64,000 nt of DNA from Deltaproteobacteria bacterium (GTDB lineage: Bacteria; Desulfobacterota; Desulfobacteria; Desulfobacterales; Desulfosarcinaceae). The stretch is from assembly GCA_021824175.1 (NCBI GenBank), contig JAKALP010000030.1:1-64000 (forward strand). Reading direction: 5' to 3'. Below the pieces are notes generated by a model that did not search any database, was not told where the DNA came from, and was given only the letters and a program-made list of their open reading frames with translations. Positions 8,386-17,382 of the stretch are shown here, one piece after another. The position numbers were made by a program, and so were the translations under genes. Position 1 is the first letter of the stretch. Every line of letters begins with the position of its first letter.

Positions 8386-8748
8386 ATGAAACATCTGGCC
8401 GTTATGATCGCTGCCATGGCCTGCTTGACCGGCTGCGGCCATTATATGAAAGATCCAAGCCCGCAATTGGTGGAAACCCAGCCCCAGTTGGTGACCGCCT
8501 GCACCATGCTCGGGACCATTTCTGAGACGCCGAATGCCGACTACATTTCCTCTTATTTGGCACAGCGCGAAATGGTGAACAAAGTGCGTGGACGGGCAGG
8601 CCAGTTGGGCGCCACCCATATTGTCTGGCTGCATCAAACCCCTTACGGCGCAGCGGCCCAGGCCTATCGCTGTCCGGCGAGCGCAGCGGGCGCGCCGGAC
8701 CAGGAATCGATCCAAGCCTCCCCTCCGACGGATAAAACTTCTAAATAA
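8386..8748 (+). CDS. Small lipoprotein, DUF4156-like
   Basis: A 120-residue predicted lipoprotein: a short signal peptide ending in LTGC gives the lipidated Cys. The body has a Cys near TACTMLG, the GATHIVWL strand, and an AQAYRC end, the pattern of the DUF4156 family, with a hydrophilic tail. Function unknown. GGGAG precedes the ATG. It is followed 11 bases later by the DHA2 exporter on the same strand, so the two may be co-transcribed. Confidence 0.7.
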   Translation: MKHLAVMIAAMACLTGCGHYMKDPSPQLVETQPQLVTACTMLGTISETPNADYISSYLAQREMVNKVRGRAGQLGATHIVWLHQTPYGAAAQAYRCPASAAGAPDQESIQASPPTDKTSK

Positions 8749-8759
8749 CCAAACCAGCC

Positions 8760-10181
8760 ATGAGACTAGACTACAAATGGGTGGCGTTAAGTGTCACGAC
8801 CGTGGGCACGCTCATGGCCGGCATCGACACCCGCATCATTATTGTTGGTCTTCCCAGTGTGGCCCGGGCCCTGGGCGCCGATGTGGAGTCCATTGTGTGG
8901 GTCAGCCAGTCCTACCTGCTGGCCAGCACGGTGGGACTTCTGCTGATCGGCCGCATCACCGATGTGGTGGGCCGGGTGAAGATCTATAACCTGGGATTTG
9001 CCGTGTTCACCATCGGCTCGGCCCTGGCCTCCATCTCCAATAGCGCCAACCAGTTGATCGCTTCCAGGGTGATTCAAGGCACCGGGGCGGCCATGCTGAT
9101 CACCAACAGCGCCGCCATCTTGACCGACGCAACGCCGCCCAAACAGTTGGGCACCATCCTGGGGATCAATCAAATCGCGTTCCGGGTCGGGTCCGTGTCC
9201 GGCTTGACCCTTTCTGGTTTGATCATCAGTCTCTATGGCTGGCGGGCGCTCTTTTATCTGAACCTGCCCATCGGTATCTTCGGCACCTTGTGGGCCCACT
9301 GGCGCTTGCGGGAGATTGCGACCAAGGACGTGCAGAAGAAGATGGACTGGCTCGGCTTCGGCACCTTCACCGGCGGCTTGACCCTGGTGCTGCTGGCGAT
9401 TTCACTGTTGAGTTATGGGGCTGCGGAAGTCTTGCCGGGTTTTGTCATGCTCTCGGCTGGTCTTGTGTTGCTCGCCTGTTTCGTGTGGGTGGAAGTTCGA
9501 ACCCCGGCCCCGCTGCTGGACCTGCATCTTTTCAAAATCCGGGAGTTTGCCGCCGGCAATATCGCCCAACTGCTCAATGCCTTGGCCTGGCTCGGCGTTA
9601 TTCTGATCGTCTCCTTTTACATGCAAATCGTGCTGGACTACACCCCGATCAAAACCGGCATGGCCCTGCTGCCGCTGGAAGGCGCATTTGTGATCTGCGG
9701 CCCGTTGAGCGGCGTGCTGTCGGACAAGTACGGCCCGCGACTGTTTGCCACTCTTGGTTTGACCATCTCCAGCGTGGCCTTTTTCTGGTTCTCTACTTTG
9801 AACATCAACACCACCTATGCGGACATGATCATCCCCCTGGCCTTGCTCGGGGTCGGCAACGGGATGTTTGTTTCGCCCAATATCAGCGCCATCATGCGGT
9901 CGGTGCCCGCCCATCGGCGCGGCGTGGCTTCCGGTTTCCGCACCACCATGTTCAATGTGGGCGGCACGGCCAGCGCCGGTCTGGCCATCCTGCTGGTCAC
10001 CACGGCCATTCCCCACGCGCTCTTTTCAGACCTGTTGCGCAGTGCGAACCCCGCGGCCCTGGGCCCATTGCCCGATCAGGAGTTTATCCATGGCTTCAAG
10101 ATCGCGGCCTTTGTCTTCGCCTGGATCAATACCGCGGCGATTATCCCTTCATTGCTGCGCGAGTCGGACAGAAAAGGCTGA
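8760..10181 (+). CDS. Multidrug efflux MFS transporter, DHA2-like
   Basis: A 473-residue inner-membrane protein with about 14 hydrophobic segments, as in the DHA2 (EmrB/QacA) drug:H+ antiporter branch. Signatures are MAGIDTRIIIVGLPSVARAL in helix 1 (motif D1 position, with Asp), GRITDVVGR between helices 2 and 3 (motif A), and RVIQGTGAAML (motif B). No partner EmrA/TolC gene is next to it. No ribosome binding site of note, and the gap to the lipoprotein gene is 11 bases. The next gene (helicase) starts 12 bases after its stop. Confidence 0.88.
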   Translation: MRLDYKWVALSVTTVGTLMAGIDTRIIIVGLPSVARALGADVESIVWVSQSYLLASTVGLLLIGRITDVVGRVKIYNLGFAVFTIGSALASISNSANQLIASRVIQGTGAAMLITNSAAILTDATPPKQLGTILGINQIAFRVGSVSGLTLSGLIISLYGWRALFYLNLPIGIFGTLWAHWRLREIATKDVQKKMDWLGFGTFTGGLTLVLLAISLLSYGAAEVLPGFVMLSAGLVLLACFVWVEVRTPAPLLDLHLFKIREFAAGNIAQLLNALAWLGVILIVSFYMQIVLDYTPIKTGMALLPLEGAFVICGPLSGVLSDKYGPRLFATLGLTISSVAFFWFSTLNINTTYADMIIPLALLGVGNGMFVSPNISAIMRSVPAHRRGVASGFRTTMFNVGGTASAGLAILLVTTAIPHALFSDLLRSANPAALGPLPDQEFIHGFKIAAFVFAWINTAAIIPSLLRESDRKG

Positions 10182-10193
10182 AACCAACCCATC

Positions 10194-12587
10194 ATGCCGG
10201 AAAACGCCGTTTCCAAGACCGAATTCAAAATCTCAGTGCGCGATCTGGTGGAGCACGTTCTGCGCGGGGGTGATCTGCGTTTTGATTTCATGAGCAGCAT
10301 GAGCGCCGTGGCCGGCATCCGCGCCCATCAGCGTCTGCAAGCCCAGCGGCCGGCCGGTTACCAGGCCGAAGTAGCGGTAAATTTGGTATTGGAGTATTCC
10401 GATTTTGCGCTGGTTATCGGCGGCCGAATGGACGGCGTTCTGCGCGAAGAAGACCGCACCATCATCGAAGAGATTAAAACCACCCAGAGGCCCTTGGAAG
10501 AAGTGGAAGCCGCGCCCTCCGTGGTGCATTGGGGGCAGGCGCAGTGCTATGCCTACATGTATGCCCTGGAGGAGAAGTTGTCCCAGGTGGAGGTCCGGCT
10601 GACCTATATCCATCTGGAAAGCAGCCGGATTCTGGAGCTGGAACGGTCGCTGAGCATGGATCAGTTAACCGTGTTCTTCAATGATCTGGTGGCGCGCTAC
10701 CTCCAGTGGATCGAGTGGTTGTCCCAATGGAACCGTTTGCGGGATCAAAGCATTGAGCGGCTCGCTTTTCCCTTTGAGCACTATCGTCCCGGCCAGCGAG
10801 AGTTGGCCGTGGAAGTATTCCGGACCATCCGCGACGGCCAGCAGATATTGGTTCAGGCCGCCACGGGGATCGGCAAAACCATGGCCATTCTTTATCCGGC
10901 TATTAAGGCTTTGGGCCAGGGCTTGACGCCCAAGGTGATCTTTTTGACCGCGCGCACCACGGGCCGTCTGGCCGCTGAAGCAGCCCTGGCGGCCCTGGGG
11001 CGCAAAGGCATGCGGTTGAAGTGGGTCACTTTGACGGCCAAGGAGAAGATCTGCTTTTCGCCCGGCAGCGCCTGCACCCCGGATGAATGTCCTTTTGCCA
11101 AAGGCTATTTTGACCGGCTCAACTCGGCCTTGGCCGCTCTGTTTGAAAATGACGCCCTGAACCGGGAAGTAATCGAACGAATCGCGCGCGAGCATCAGGT
11201 CTGCCCTTTTGAATTTTCCTTAGAAGCGGTTTCGTGGGCCGACGGCGTGATCTGCGATTACAATTATGCTTTTGATCCCAACGTGATGTTGAAACGGCTG
11301 TTCGGCGAAGAGGCTGAGCACCACGCGGTGTTGGTGGACGAGGCCCATAACCTGGTGGACCGTGCCCGGGATATGTACTCGGCCCAGCTGGCTAAGCAGC
11401 CGATCCAAGCCTTGCGCCAAAAGTTGAAAGCCCAGATGCCGGGGCTCTACCGCAAATTGGGGCCGGTCCATACCTGGATGGCCGCCTTGCGAAAGCGATG
11501 CCTGGAGGCGGGGGCCGCGCTGATAGAAAAGGAAGTGCCGGAGGACCTGGTAGAAAAGCTGCGGGCCTTTCTGATGGCAGCCGAACTGTGGCTGCGACAA
11601 AATCTGCGCACCGAATTTCGGGAAGATCTGGTCCAGTTCTATTTTGATGGTCTGCGGTTTATCAAGGTGTCCGAACAGTTTGGCCCCCATTACGTTGTCA
11701 TCGCCGAAGCCGATGGCAAAGACGCGCGCATCAAGCTGTTCTGCATGGACCCTTCCCAACATCTGGCCGCATGCTGGCAAAACTGCCGCGCCGCCGTGCT
11801 TTTTTCAGCTACCCTGACGCCGGCCCAATACTTCCGGTCCATTTTGGGCTGCCATGCGGATGCCCGCCGGCTCGATCTGGCTTCGCCCTTCTCTCCGGCC
11901 AATCTGGGGGTATTTGCGGCCTTGCGAATTTCAACCCTTTACCGTCAGCGCCAAACCTCCTGCCAGGCGGTCAGCGAGGCCATTGGCCGGGTTGTGTCGC
12001 AACGCCTGGGCAATTATCTCCTCTTCTTTCCTTCCTATGAATATATGGCCTTGGTCCATGAACAGTTCATTCAGGAGCATGGTGATATACAGGTCCTGAT
12101 GCAAACTCCAGAAATGAGCGAAGCCGATCGGGAGGAGTTCCTGGGGCACTTTCGTGAAGAGATCACCCATACTGTGGCGGGGTTCGTGGTAATGGGCGGG
12201 ATTTTTGGCGAAGGCATTGATTTGAGGGGTGAGCGGCTCAGCGGAGCAGTCGTGGTCGGCGTGGGGTTGCCCGGGATCGGGCCCGAACGGGAATTGATCC
12301 GGGAGTACTACGACCGTCAATTCCAGTGCGGGTTTGAATTCGCTTATCAATACCCTGGTATCAATCGCGTGCTGCAGGCGGCGGGGCGGGTGATTCGTTC
12401 GGAGACGGACCGGGGCGTGCTGCTGCTCATTGATCAGCGCTATGGCCAGTATCGCTACCGGTCCCTGCTGCCCGCCGAGTGGCGGATGCTTCCCATGAGA
12501 GATAAAGCCGAGTTCCAGCGGCAACTGGCGGCCTTCTGGAATGAAAACACATCACCCCTCCTGCCCGTTTCCGGCAGAAATTGTTGA
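10194..12587 (+). CDS. PD-(D/E)XK nuclease fused to an XPD/DinG-type iron-sulfur helicase
   Basis: A 797-residue DNA-processing enzyme. Residues about 1-180 are a RecB/Cas4-like nuclease: D80 (GGRMDG), E93-x-K95 (IEEIKTT) and the QAQCYAY motif near 115. Residues about 190-780 are a superfamily 2 5'-to-3' helicase: Walker A QAATGIGKT (221-229), four FeS cysteines at 287, 294, 299 and 337, DEAH box VDEAH (381-385), and C-terminal motifs GIFGEGIDLRG and QAAGRVIRSETDRG. Expected to unwind and trim DNA in repair, with the nuclease acting on the displaced strand. Not part of a Cas cluster: no cas genes or repeats are nearby. Confidence 0.88.
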   Translation: MPENAVSKTEFKISVRDLVEHVLRGGDLRFDFMSSMSAVAGIRAHQRLQAQRPAGYQAEVAVNLVLEYSDFALVIGGRMDGVLREEDRTIIEEIKTTQRPLEEVEAAPSVVHWGQAQCYAYMYALEEKLSQVEVRLTYIHLESSRILELERSLSMDQLTVFFNDLVARYLQWIEWLSQWNRLRDQSIERLAFPFEHYRPGQRELAVEVFRTIRDGQQILVQAATGIGKTMAILYPAIKALGQGLTPKVIFLTARTTGRLAAEAALAALGRKGMRLKWVTLTAKEKICFSPGSACTPDECPFAKGYFDRLNSALAALFENDALNREVIERIAREHQVCPFEFSLEAVSWADGVICDYNYAFDPNVMLKRLFGEEAEHHAVLVDEAHNLVDRARDMYSAQLAKQPIQALRQKLKAQMPGLYRKLGPVHTWMAALRKRCLEAGAALIEKEVPEDLVEKLRAFLMAAELWLRQNLRTEFREDLVQFYFDGLRFIKVSEQFGPHYVVIAEADGKDARIKLFCMDPSQHLAACWQNCRAAVLFSATLTPAQYFRSILGCHADARRLDLASPFSPANLGVFAALRISTLYRQRQTSCQAVSEAIGRVVSQRLGNYLLFFPSYEYMALVHEQFIQEHGDIQVLMQTPEMSEADREEFLGHFREEITHTVAGFVVMGGIFGEGIDLRGERLSGAVVVGVGLPGIGPERELIREYYDRQFQCGFEFAYQYPGINRVLQAAGRVIRSETDRGVLLLIDQRYGQYRYRSLLPAEWRMLPMRDKAEFQRQLAAFWNENTSPLLPVSGRNC

Positions 12588-12652
12588 ACTGGTGGTGGGG
12601 GTCAAGAAGCGAAGCCTAATTCAAAAGGAAGTGAAACTGCACAATGTGGTGT

Positions 12653-12829
12653 TCAAGAGCCGATGCCGCTCAGGCAATATTGACGCCAGGCACACCCCAA
12701 TTGGTCGCAATCGGCAATGCCGCGGCGGAAGCAATCCGTGCTCCCTTCGGTCCGCTGCAGGCTGCGGATCATGGCGGTAACGTCCACATAGCGTTTGTTT
12801 AGATCGGAACGCTCAGTCGTACTGGACAT
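12653..12829 (-). CDS. Very small Cys-containing protein
   Basis: A 58-residue protein ending ...EGSTDCFRRGIADCDQLGCAWRQYCL..., with four Cys in the spacing C-x7-C-x4-C-x5-C, which suggests a small metal-binding or disulfide fold. The start is ATG at 12829. A GGAGG lies about 20 bases upstream, farther than usual, so the start is not certain. A longer frame back to 13096 exists, but the upstream part has no protein-like pattern. No function assigned; small proteins with this CF...C..C.W..YC layout are remembered from other Desulfobacterota. Confidence 0.55.
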   Translation of the reverse strand: MSSTTERSDLNKRYVDVTAMIRSLQRTEGSTDCFRRGIADCDQLGCAWRQYCLSGIGS

Positions 12830-13058
12830 GCAAGGCGCGGATCGTAATGATCCTCCTTCCTTCCCAAGTATTCCTGGATCTAGTTTTAGTTGGTTGCCCA
12901 TTGTTGAAGTCCAATCCATCATATGCTTTTTATCTCTCAAGCAAGGTGGTGGGCAATTGCTGATTGCCCGGTTAAAGGGTTGAAAAGCAGAAATTGGGAG
13001 ATTCCAATTGTTTGGGAGAAAATCCCAGGTGTGTCGGGATATCCCCCCCAGATACAAT

Positions 13059-13103
13059 AGGAGGCTCTTCGGCACAGCCGAGGCCTCCTTGATCACTTTT
13101 TTT
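13059..13103. terminator. GC-rich hairpin, possible terminator
   Basis: AGGAGGCTCTTCGGC (13059-13073), ACA loop, GCCGAGGCCTCCT (13077-13089): a strong stem. On the plus strand a run of T follows at 13097-13103, eight bases after the stem. It lies between two minus-strand small genes, so it may instead end transcription of the one at 13128-13328, although the U-tract in that direction is weak. Confidence 0.4.
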
Positions 13104-13127
13104 CAGAACCACCAAAGAGAAATCAAA

Positions 13128-13328
13128 TCAGCAAGCATTCAACGCGCTGGCAAAGGGGGATGCGATCTGGAAGCGGCTTTCCTCTGAGAAATCAACGGCC
13201 GTGTAGACGCTGTTCTCCCGGCGCGCCAGTTGCAGCCCCTGGATGTTCTGGATCATTTGGCAGGTCTTTAAACATTCGTCTTTGGGATAGTTTCTTTTGC
13301 TGCAAGTTTTACACGGAGAGGAAATCAT
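13128..13328 (-). CDS. Small Cys-rich protein with CxxC-type motif
   Basis: A 66-residue protein. The N-terminus CKTCSKRNYPKDECLKTC has paired Cys (C-x2-C, then C-x3-C), suggesting a zinc or FeS knuckle. The rest (IQGLQLARRENSVYTAVDF) looks helical. AAGGAG sits seven bases before the ATG, which supports real translation. The function is unknown. It is similar in style to the 58-residue protein at 12653-12829; both are on the minus strand, separated by a hairpin. Confidence 0.65.
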   Translation of the reverse strand: MISSPCKTCSKRNYPKDECLKTCQMIQNIQGLQLARRENSVYTAVDFSEESRFQIASPFASALNAC

Positions 13329-13721
13329 GGGAAGCTCCTTTCGGCGTTAATGGGTAAGTGCCTAATAACAAAGAAAATAAATAAATTCCCATTGTGTGAT
13401 GGCTTAATATACAGAAAATAAAAGAGCCATGTCTATGAGCCCTGGGGTTCATTTTTGCTGGGGTGGGTCGGGAGTTTGGGGGATTATCCCGGCTGGGGTG
13501 TCGATAGGAGGCCCATGGGTGAGGCCCAATTGGGCGATGCTAACGATTTGCCAATTAGTATTCTGCACGTACGCGTACTCGTACGCGTACTCGTACTCGA
13601 AAGAATAAACATCGGAAGAAGATGGAAGTCATTCGGCAAGATTTCAAGCTCTGTAAGCCTCTTGAGCCTTTTCCTCAAATGGTTTGCGGTTTGCGGCGGT
13701 TTTTCGCGCTATCTGCTGCTC
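13329..13721. other. Gap with a half-copy of the GTACGC/GTACTC repeat
   Basis: About 390 bp without a gene. At 13568-13600 there are five to six tandem hexamers of the GTACGC/GTACTC type, ending in TCGA. This is one arm only; no complementary arm follows, unlike the three hairpin copies at 33390, 40914 and 42240. Confidence 0.7.
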
Positions 13722-16700
13722 TCATGCACCGGGCAGGCTCCGGGTTCTGTTCAACCAGTAATCCATCCCCATGTCCTGGAACAGAGCCGCGGCCTTATTC
13801 AGATTTTCCTTGGCCGTCTTCTGGTCATCGGAAATCAGGTTGAATTCTCCGAGGTACATGTACCCTTTGGCCATCCAGGGTTTCATGCCCAGTTTGCTGA
13901 GCGTCATCAAGCCGGTAGCAATCAGGGATTTCGCTTTGTTCGCCTGCGGCGGCCTGCTTTTGCCGAGGACCCTTCCAAGCCCGACCAAGGCCAGTCCTTC
14001 GACCCCCTGCTCGCTATTCTTGCGGGAAAGCCGCAAGGCTTCTTCCATGGAGCCGGCGGCGTTTGGCAAATCCTCCAGCTCCAGGTAGATACCCCCGATC
14101 ATCCATCGACACCAGGAGAGATATAGTTCTATACCGGTCTTGAGATAGATTTGAAGTCCTTCTTGGGCCAGTTCGAGGCTGGTATCGCGATTTCCGAGGA
14201 AGAGGTTTAGATGCCCTAGTAAACATGAGGCCAGGGCCACGCCCAACGGCCATTGGGATTCCATGAAGCAGGGGATACAGGCTTCAAGGTGCTGCTTGGC
14301 TTGGGCGTAACTGCCTTTTGTGTAGAGCAGCCAGCCGAAGTTGAAGCGGGTGGCCCCCAAGGTGGCCTGGTGATTGATCTTGAGCGCGTTGTCCAGTGCT
14401 TTGACCAGGCAAGCTTCGCCATTCACAAAATTCCCCAAATGGCCATGGGCCGCTCCCAAGGCGCCCCCAATATAGGAGTAAGGGTTCAGGGTGATGGAGA
14501 AGAAGTCCGTTTGCCGGCCGGATTCTTCAATGCGCGCGATGATCTCGGGCATGGCGGCAACGATCTTGTGGTATTGGCTGGTCGCTGAGTAGGAGGTGCA
14601 CACGGTGACGCTAAGGGGGGCCAGCAATTCAATATCCCGTGTCCTGCGCGCCTCCTCCAATCCTTCTTCGGTGTACCCGATGGCCTTGATATGGTCGCCG
14701 ATATGGGACTGATGGGTGCCCATCAAGGCATAAAAGCTGGCCAGGCCGCGGGTGTCGCCCAGCTCCTTTGCCAGTGCTGTTCCCAGTTGCAGGAATGGAA
14801 GGGCATCCTCCGGAAATCCCAACAGGGTCATGGGGACCCTCATCAGCTGGATGACTTCGATCAGCTCGGTCTTCTTCGCGACGCTATCAGGCAGTTTTTT
14901 GAGCAGGTCCGCGGCTTGTTTGTAGAAACCGAATGCTTCCCACATGGCGTGGTTCCGCGCGGCTTTTTTTCCGGCGTACTTTAAATAGCGGCTGGCCTTG
15001 TCGATTACTTCGCCCTTGGTGTAATGGTAGGCCAGCATTTCATAGTATTCTTCCAGGTTATCAGCGTAGAGCGTTTCAATGGCCGCGCCGATACTCCGGT
15101 GGATTTCCTTTTTTCTATTGGACAGCAGGCTGTTGTAAGTGACCTCCACCGTCAAGGCATGCTTGAAGACAAATTCCAGCTCGGGAAAGAGATTTTTTTC
15201 GTAAATCAACTCCAGGCCCTGCAGATTCAAAAGATGGGATTTTATATCGGTTTGCATTTCACTGACCGCCTGAAGAACGCGGAAAGTAAATTCTCTTCCG
15301 ATCACGGATGCCAATTGGATGATTCTCTTGACCTTCTCTTCAAGCCGGTCGATACGCGCCGCAATGATGCCATGAATGGTATCCGGGATGTGAAGGCCAA
15401 TATCCTTGCGGCTCAGTATATAACGGTGGTCCTGCTGTTGAATGATGCCGTTTTCGATCAGGGCATGGGTCAGTTCCTCCACAAAAAGGGGGTTGCCGGC
15501 CGAACGTTGAATGATCACATCATAGATTTCCGGCGCCACCTGGGCCCCTTCGAGGATGGCATCTATCAGGGCCGTACTGGATTTGCGGGTGAGCTGATTG
15601 ACTCCAATGCGGCTGAAATAGGATCGGCTGGCCCATGGGTGCGTATACTCCGGGCGATGAAGCAGAATTAACATGACCTTGACGTTGGTCAGCCAACCGA
15701 TAAAGTAATCGATAAACTCTTCGGAAGCTTTGTCGATCCAATGCAGATCCTCGATGGCGATGATCAATGGTTTTTCATGGCTAACCGTGACGAGCAGATC
15801 TCTCAGGGCCTCGAAGATCCGTTCCCTTCGTTGCCTGGATTCTAGTTTCAGATAGGCTTCATCCTCGACGGGCAGCGAAAGCAGATCCAGAAGCGGTGAA
15901 AGCAATTCCTGGGTTTTCCCATGGAGCAGCATGATTTGTTGTTGGACCCGCTTTTGAATCGCGATTTCACGCTCGCCTTCGCCGATTTCGAAATAGGATT
16001 TCAGGATATCCAGGATGGGCAAGTAGGGCATGGCGCTGCCGAAGTGCACGCAGCGACCTTCCAGATAACCGGATTCTCCCAGGGGCAGCCGGTTTCTGAA
16101 TTCATGAAGCAATCTCGACTTCCCGACGCCCGCTTCGCCCACTACTCCCACGACCTGGCCCGCGCCGTCTTTGACCCTGGCAAAGATCTCCATCAGCTCG
16201 GCCAGTGAGTAGGTTCGGCCCACAAAACTGGTCAACCCTTTTTTGGCGGAGGCCTCGATGTCGGTGGCCACAGGGCCGGCTTTGACCAACTCGAAGATTT
16301 CCTGCGGCGCCTCGACGCCTTTGACCGCCACGCGGCCCAGAGCTTCGAAGTGGAAGTAATTCTTTACCAACCGATAGGTGTCTTTTGAGACCACAATGCT
16401 CCCGGGCATGGCCAGGTTCTCGAAGCGGTTGGCGAGATTCACCGTACTGCTCACGGCAGTGTAATCCTTGCGCAGATCGTCGCCGATGGCACCGACGATC
16501 ACCGGCCCTGAGTTCAGGCCGATGCGTATTTTGAAATCCACGCCGTAATTCCGCCGAACATCCTCTTCATAAGCCGCCATCGCCTTTTGAATGCCCAGCG
16601 CGGCGTGGCAGGCTCTTTGGGCGTGGTCCTCGTGGGCCACGGGCGCGCCGAAGAGCGCCATGACCCCATCGCCCATGAATTGGTTGATCGTTCCCTCCCA

Positions 16701-17087
16701 GCGGTGAATTTCCTCCATGAGCAGTTTGAAGCATTGATCCATGATCCAGTGAACTTCTTCTGGATCGAGTTTTTCGAAAAGACGCGTGGAGTTGGCCACA
16801 TCCGCGAACATGACCGTCACTGGTTTGCGTTCGCCTTCGATGGCGCCGGGTTTCGCCAGATAGGTTTCGGCCAGGAACTTGGGGGTGTAGGGCGGACGCT
16901 GGCTGGCGGATGTCGTGGCGGGCGCCTCCTCGCTGTCCCGCAGGTTGCGTCCGCATTCATTGCAGAATTTACTTTCGGCGGGATTGGCTTTCCGGCAGTG
17001 CGGACAGGCGAGTTCCAGTCTGGCGCCGCACTCGCTGCAATATTTGGCGCCTTCGGGATTCTGAAACCGGCACTTGCGGCATTGCAT
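13722..17087 (-). CDS. Class III nucleotide cyclase-like / AAA ATPase / TPR signalling protein
   Basis: A 1121-residue multidomain protein. Residues 1-46 hold two zinc ribbons (CRKC..CSEC, CPHC..CNEC). Residues 85-270 are a class III adenylyl/guanylyl cyclase homology domain with both metal-binding Asp (D96 in FADVANS, D140 in FMGDGVMALFGAP) and the N-x2-N-R end (NLANR, to 221). Where most relatives read GD(T/V), this one has SST at 213-215, so the base-recognising Asp is a Ser. Residues 290-700 are a STAND/AAA ATPase with Walker A GEAGVGKS (317-324) and IIAIEDLHWID. About 700-1110 are TPR-like helices. Probably a large cytoplasmic signal integrator; cyclase activity and nucleotide specificity are open. 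Confidence 0.85.
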   Translation of the reverse strand: MQCRKCRFQNPEGAKYCSECGARLELACPHCRKANPAESKFCNECGRNLRDSEEAPATTSASQRPPYTPKFLAETYLAKPGAIEGERKPVTVMFADVANSTRLFEKLDPEEVHWIMDQCFKLLMEEIHRWEGTINQFMGDGVMALFGAPVAHEDHAQRACHAALGIQKAMAAYEEDVRRNYGVDFKIRIGLNSGPVIVGAIGDDLRKDYTAVSSTVNLANRFENLAMPGSIVVSKDTYRLVKNYFHFEALGRVAVKGVEAPQEIFELVKAGPVATDIEASAKKGLTSFVGRTYSLAELMEIFARVKDGAGQVVGVVGEAGVGKSRLLHEFRNRLPLGESGYLEGRCVHFGSAMPYLPILDILKSYFEIGEGEREIAIQKRVQQQIMLLHGKTQELLSPLLDLLSLPVEDEAYLKLESRQRRERIFEALRDLLVTVSHEKPLIIAIEDLHWIDKASEEFIDYFIGWLTNVKVMLILLHRPEYTHPWASRSYFSRIGVNQLTRKSSTALIDAILEGAQVAPEIYDVIIQRSAGNPLFVEELTHALIENGIIQQQDHRYILSRKDIGLHIPDTIHGIIAARIDRLEEKVKRIIQLASVIGREFTFRVLQAVSEMQTDIKSHLLNLQGLELIYEKNLFPELEFVFKHALTVEVTYNSLLSNRKKEIHRSIGAAIETLYADNLEEYYEMLAYHYTKGEVIDKASRYLKYAGKKAARNHAMWEAFGFYKQAADLLKKLPDSVAKKTELIEVIQLMRVPMTLLGFPEDALPFLQLGTALAKELGDTRGLASFYALMGTHQSHIGDHIKAIGYTEEGLEEARRTRDIELLAPLSVTVCTSYSATSQYHKIVAAMPEIIARIEESGRQTDFFSITLNPYSYIGGALGAAHGHLGNFVNGEACLVKALDNALKINHQATLGATRFNFGWLLYTKGSYAQAKQHLEACIPCFMESQWPLGVALASCLLGHLNLFLGNRDTSLELAQEGLQIYLKTGIELYLSWCRWMIGGIYLELEDLPNAAGSMEEALRLSRKNSEQGVEGLALVGLGRVLGKSRPPQANKAKSLIATGLMTLSKLGMKPWMAKGYMYLGEFNLISDDQKTAKENLNKAAALFQDMGMDYWLNRTRSLPGA

Positions 17088-17382
17088 CGGCTACCTCGTT
17101 GGCTCGACCATCAGCGATTAAATCGGTTTCAACGATACTTTCAATTCCCTGCTCTCAGTCTCGGACATAGTCAATATTAGGAATGCGACTATCGTTCAAG
17201 CAGGCGGTATGCTTAATGTTTATTGGCTTATATACACAGGAAAGGGGGTTAATGAAAGTGCTTTCAAGCCATCTCATCAATCCAGAATGGGGGCTGCGGG
17301 TTGATCTTGGTCTGGGGCCGCGGGGCGCCTTGCGAACAAAACCCTGTGTTCGTCGGGCAACGACACGGCTGGTCTTCGGGGC
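17088..17382. other. Gap between potassium and cyclase genes
   Basis: About 295 bp between the 3' end of the potassium regulator (minus) and the start of the cyclase (minus), so it holds the cyclase promoter. An AAGCCATCTCA word at 17268-17278 matches the outer end of the palindromic element described at 58123-58303, without a visible partner arm. No gene found. Confidence 0.5.

Noticed and set aside
12830-13096. Upstream extension of the 58-residue protein
   Set aside because: The translation of the extension contains no conserved-looking pattern and runs through the GC-rich hairpin region.
13568-13600. CRISPR or tandem-repeat array in the GTACGC hexamers
   Set aside because: Unit of six bases with no spacers; the other copies form hairpins, so this is a palindrome arm rather than a CRISPR.
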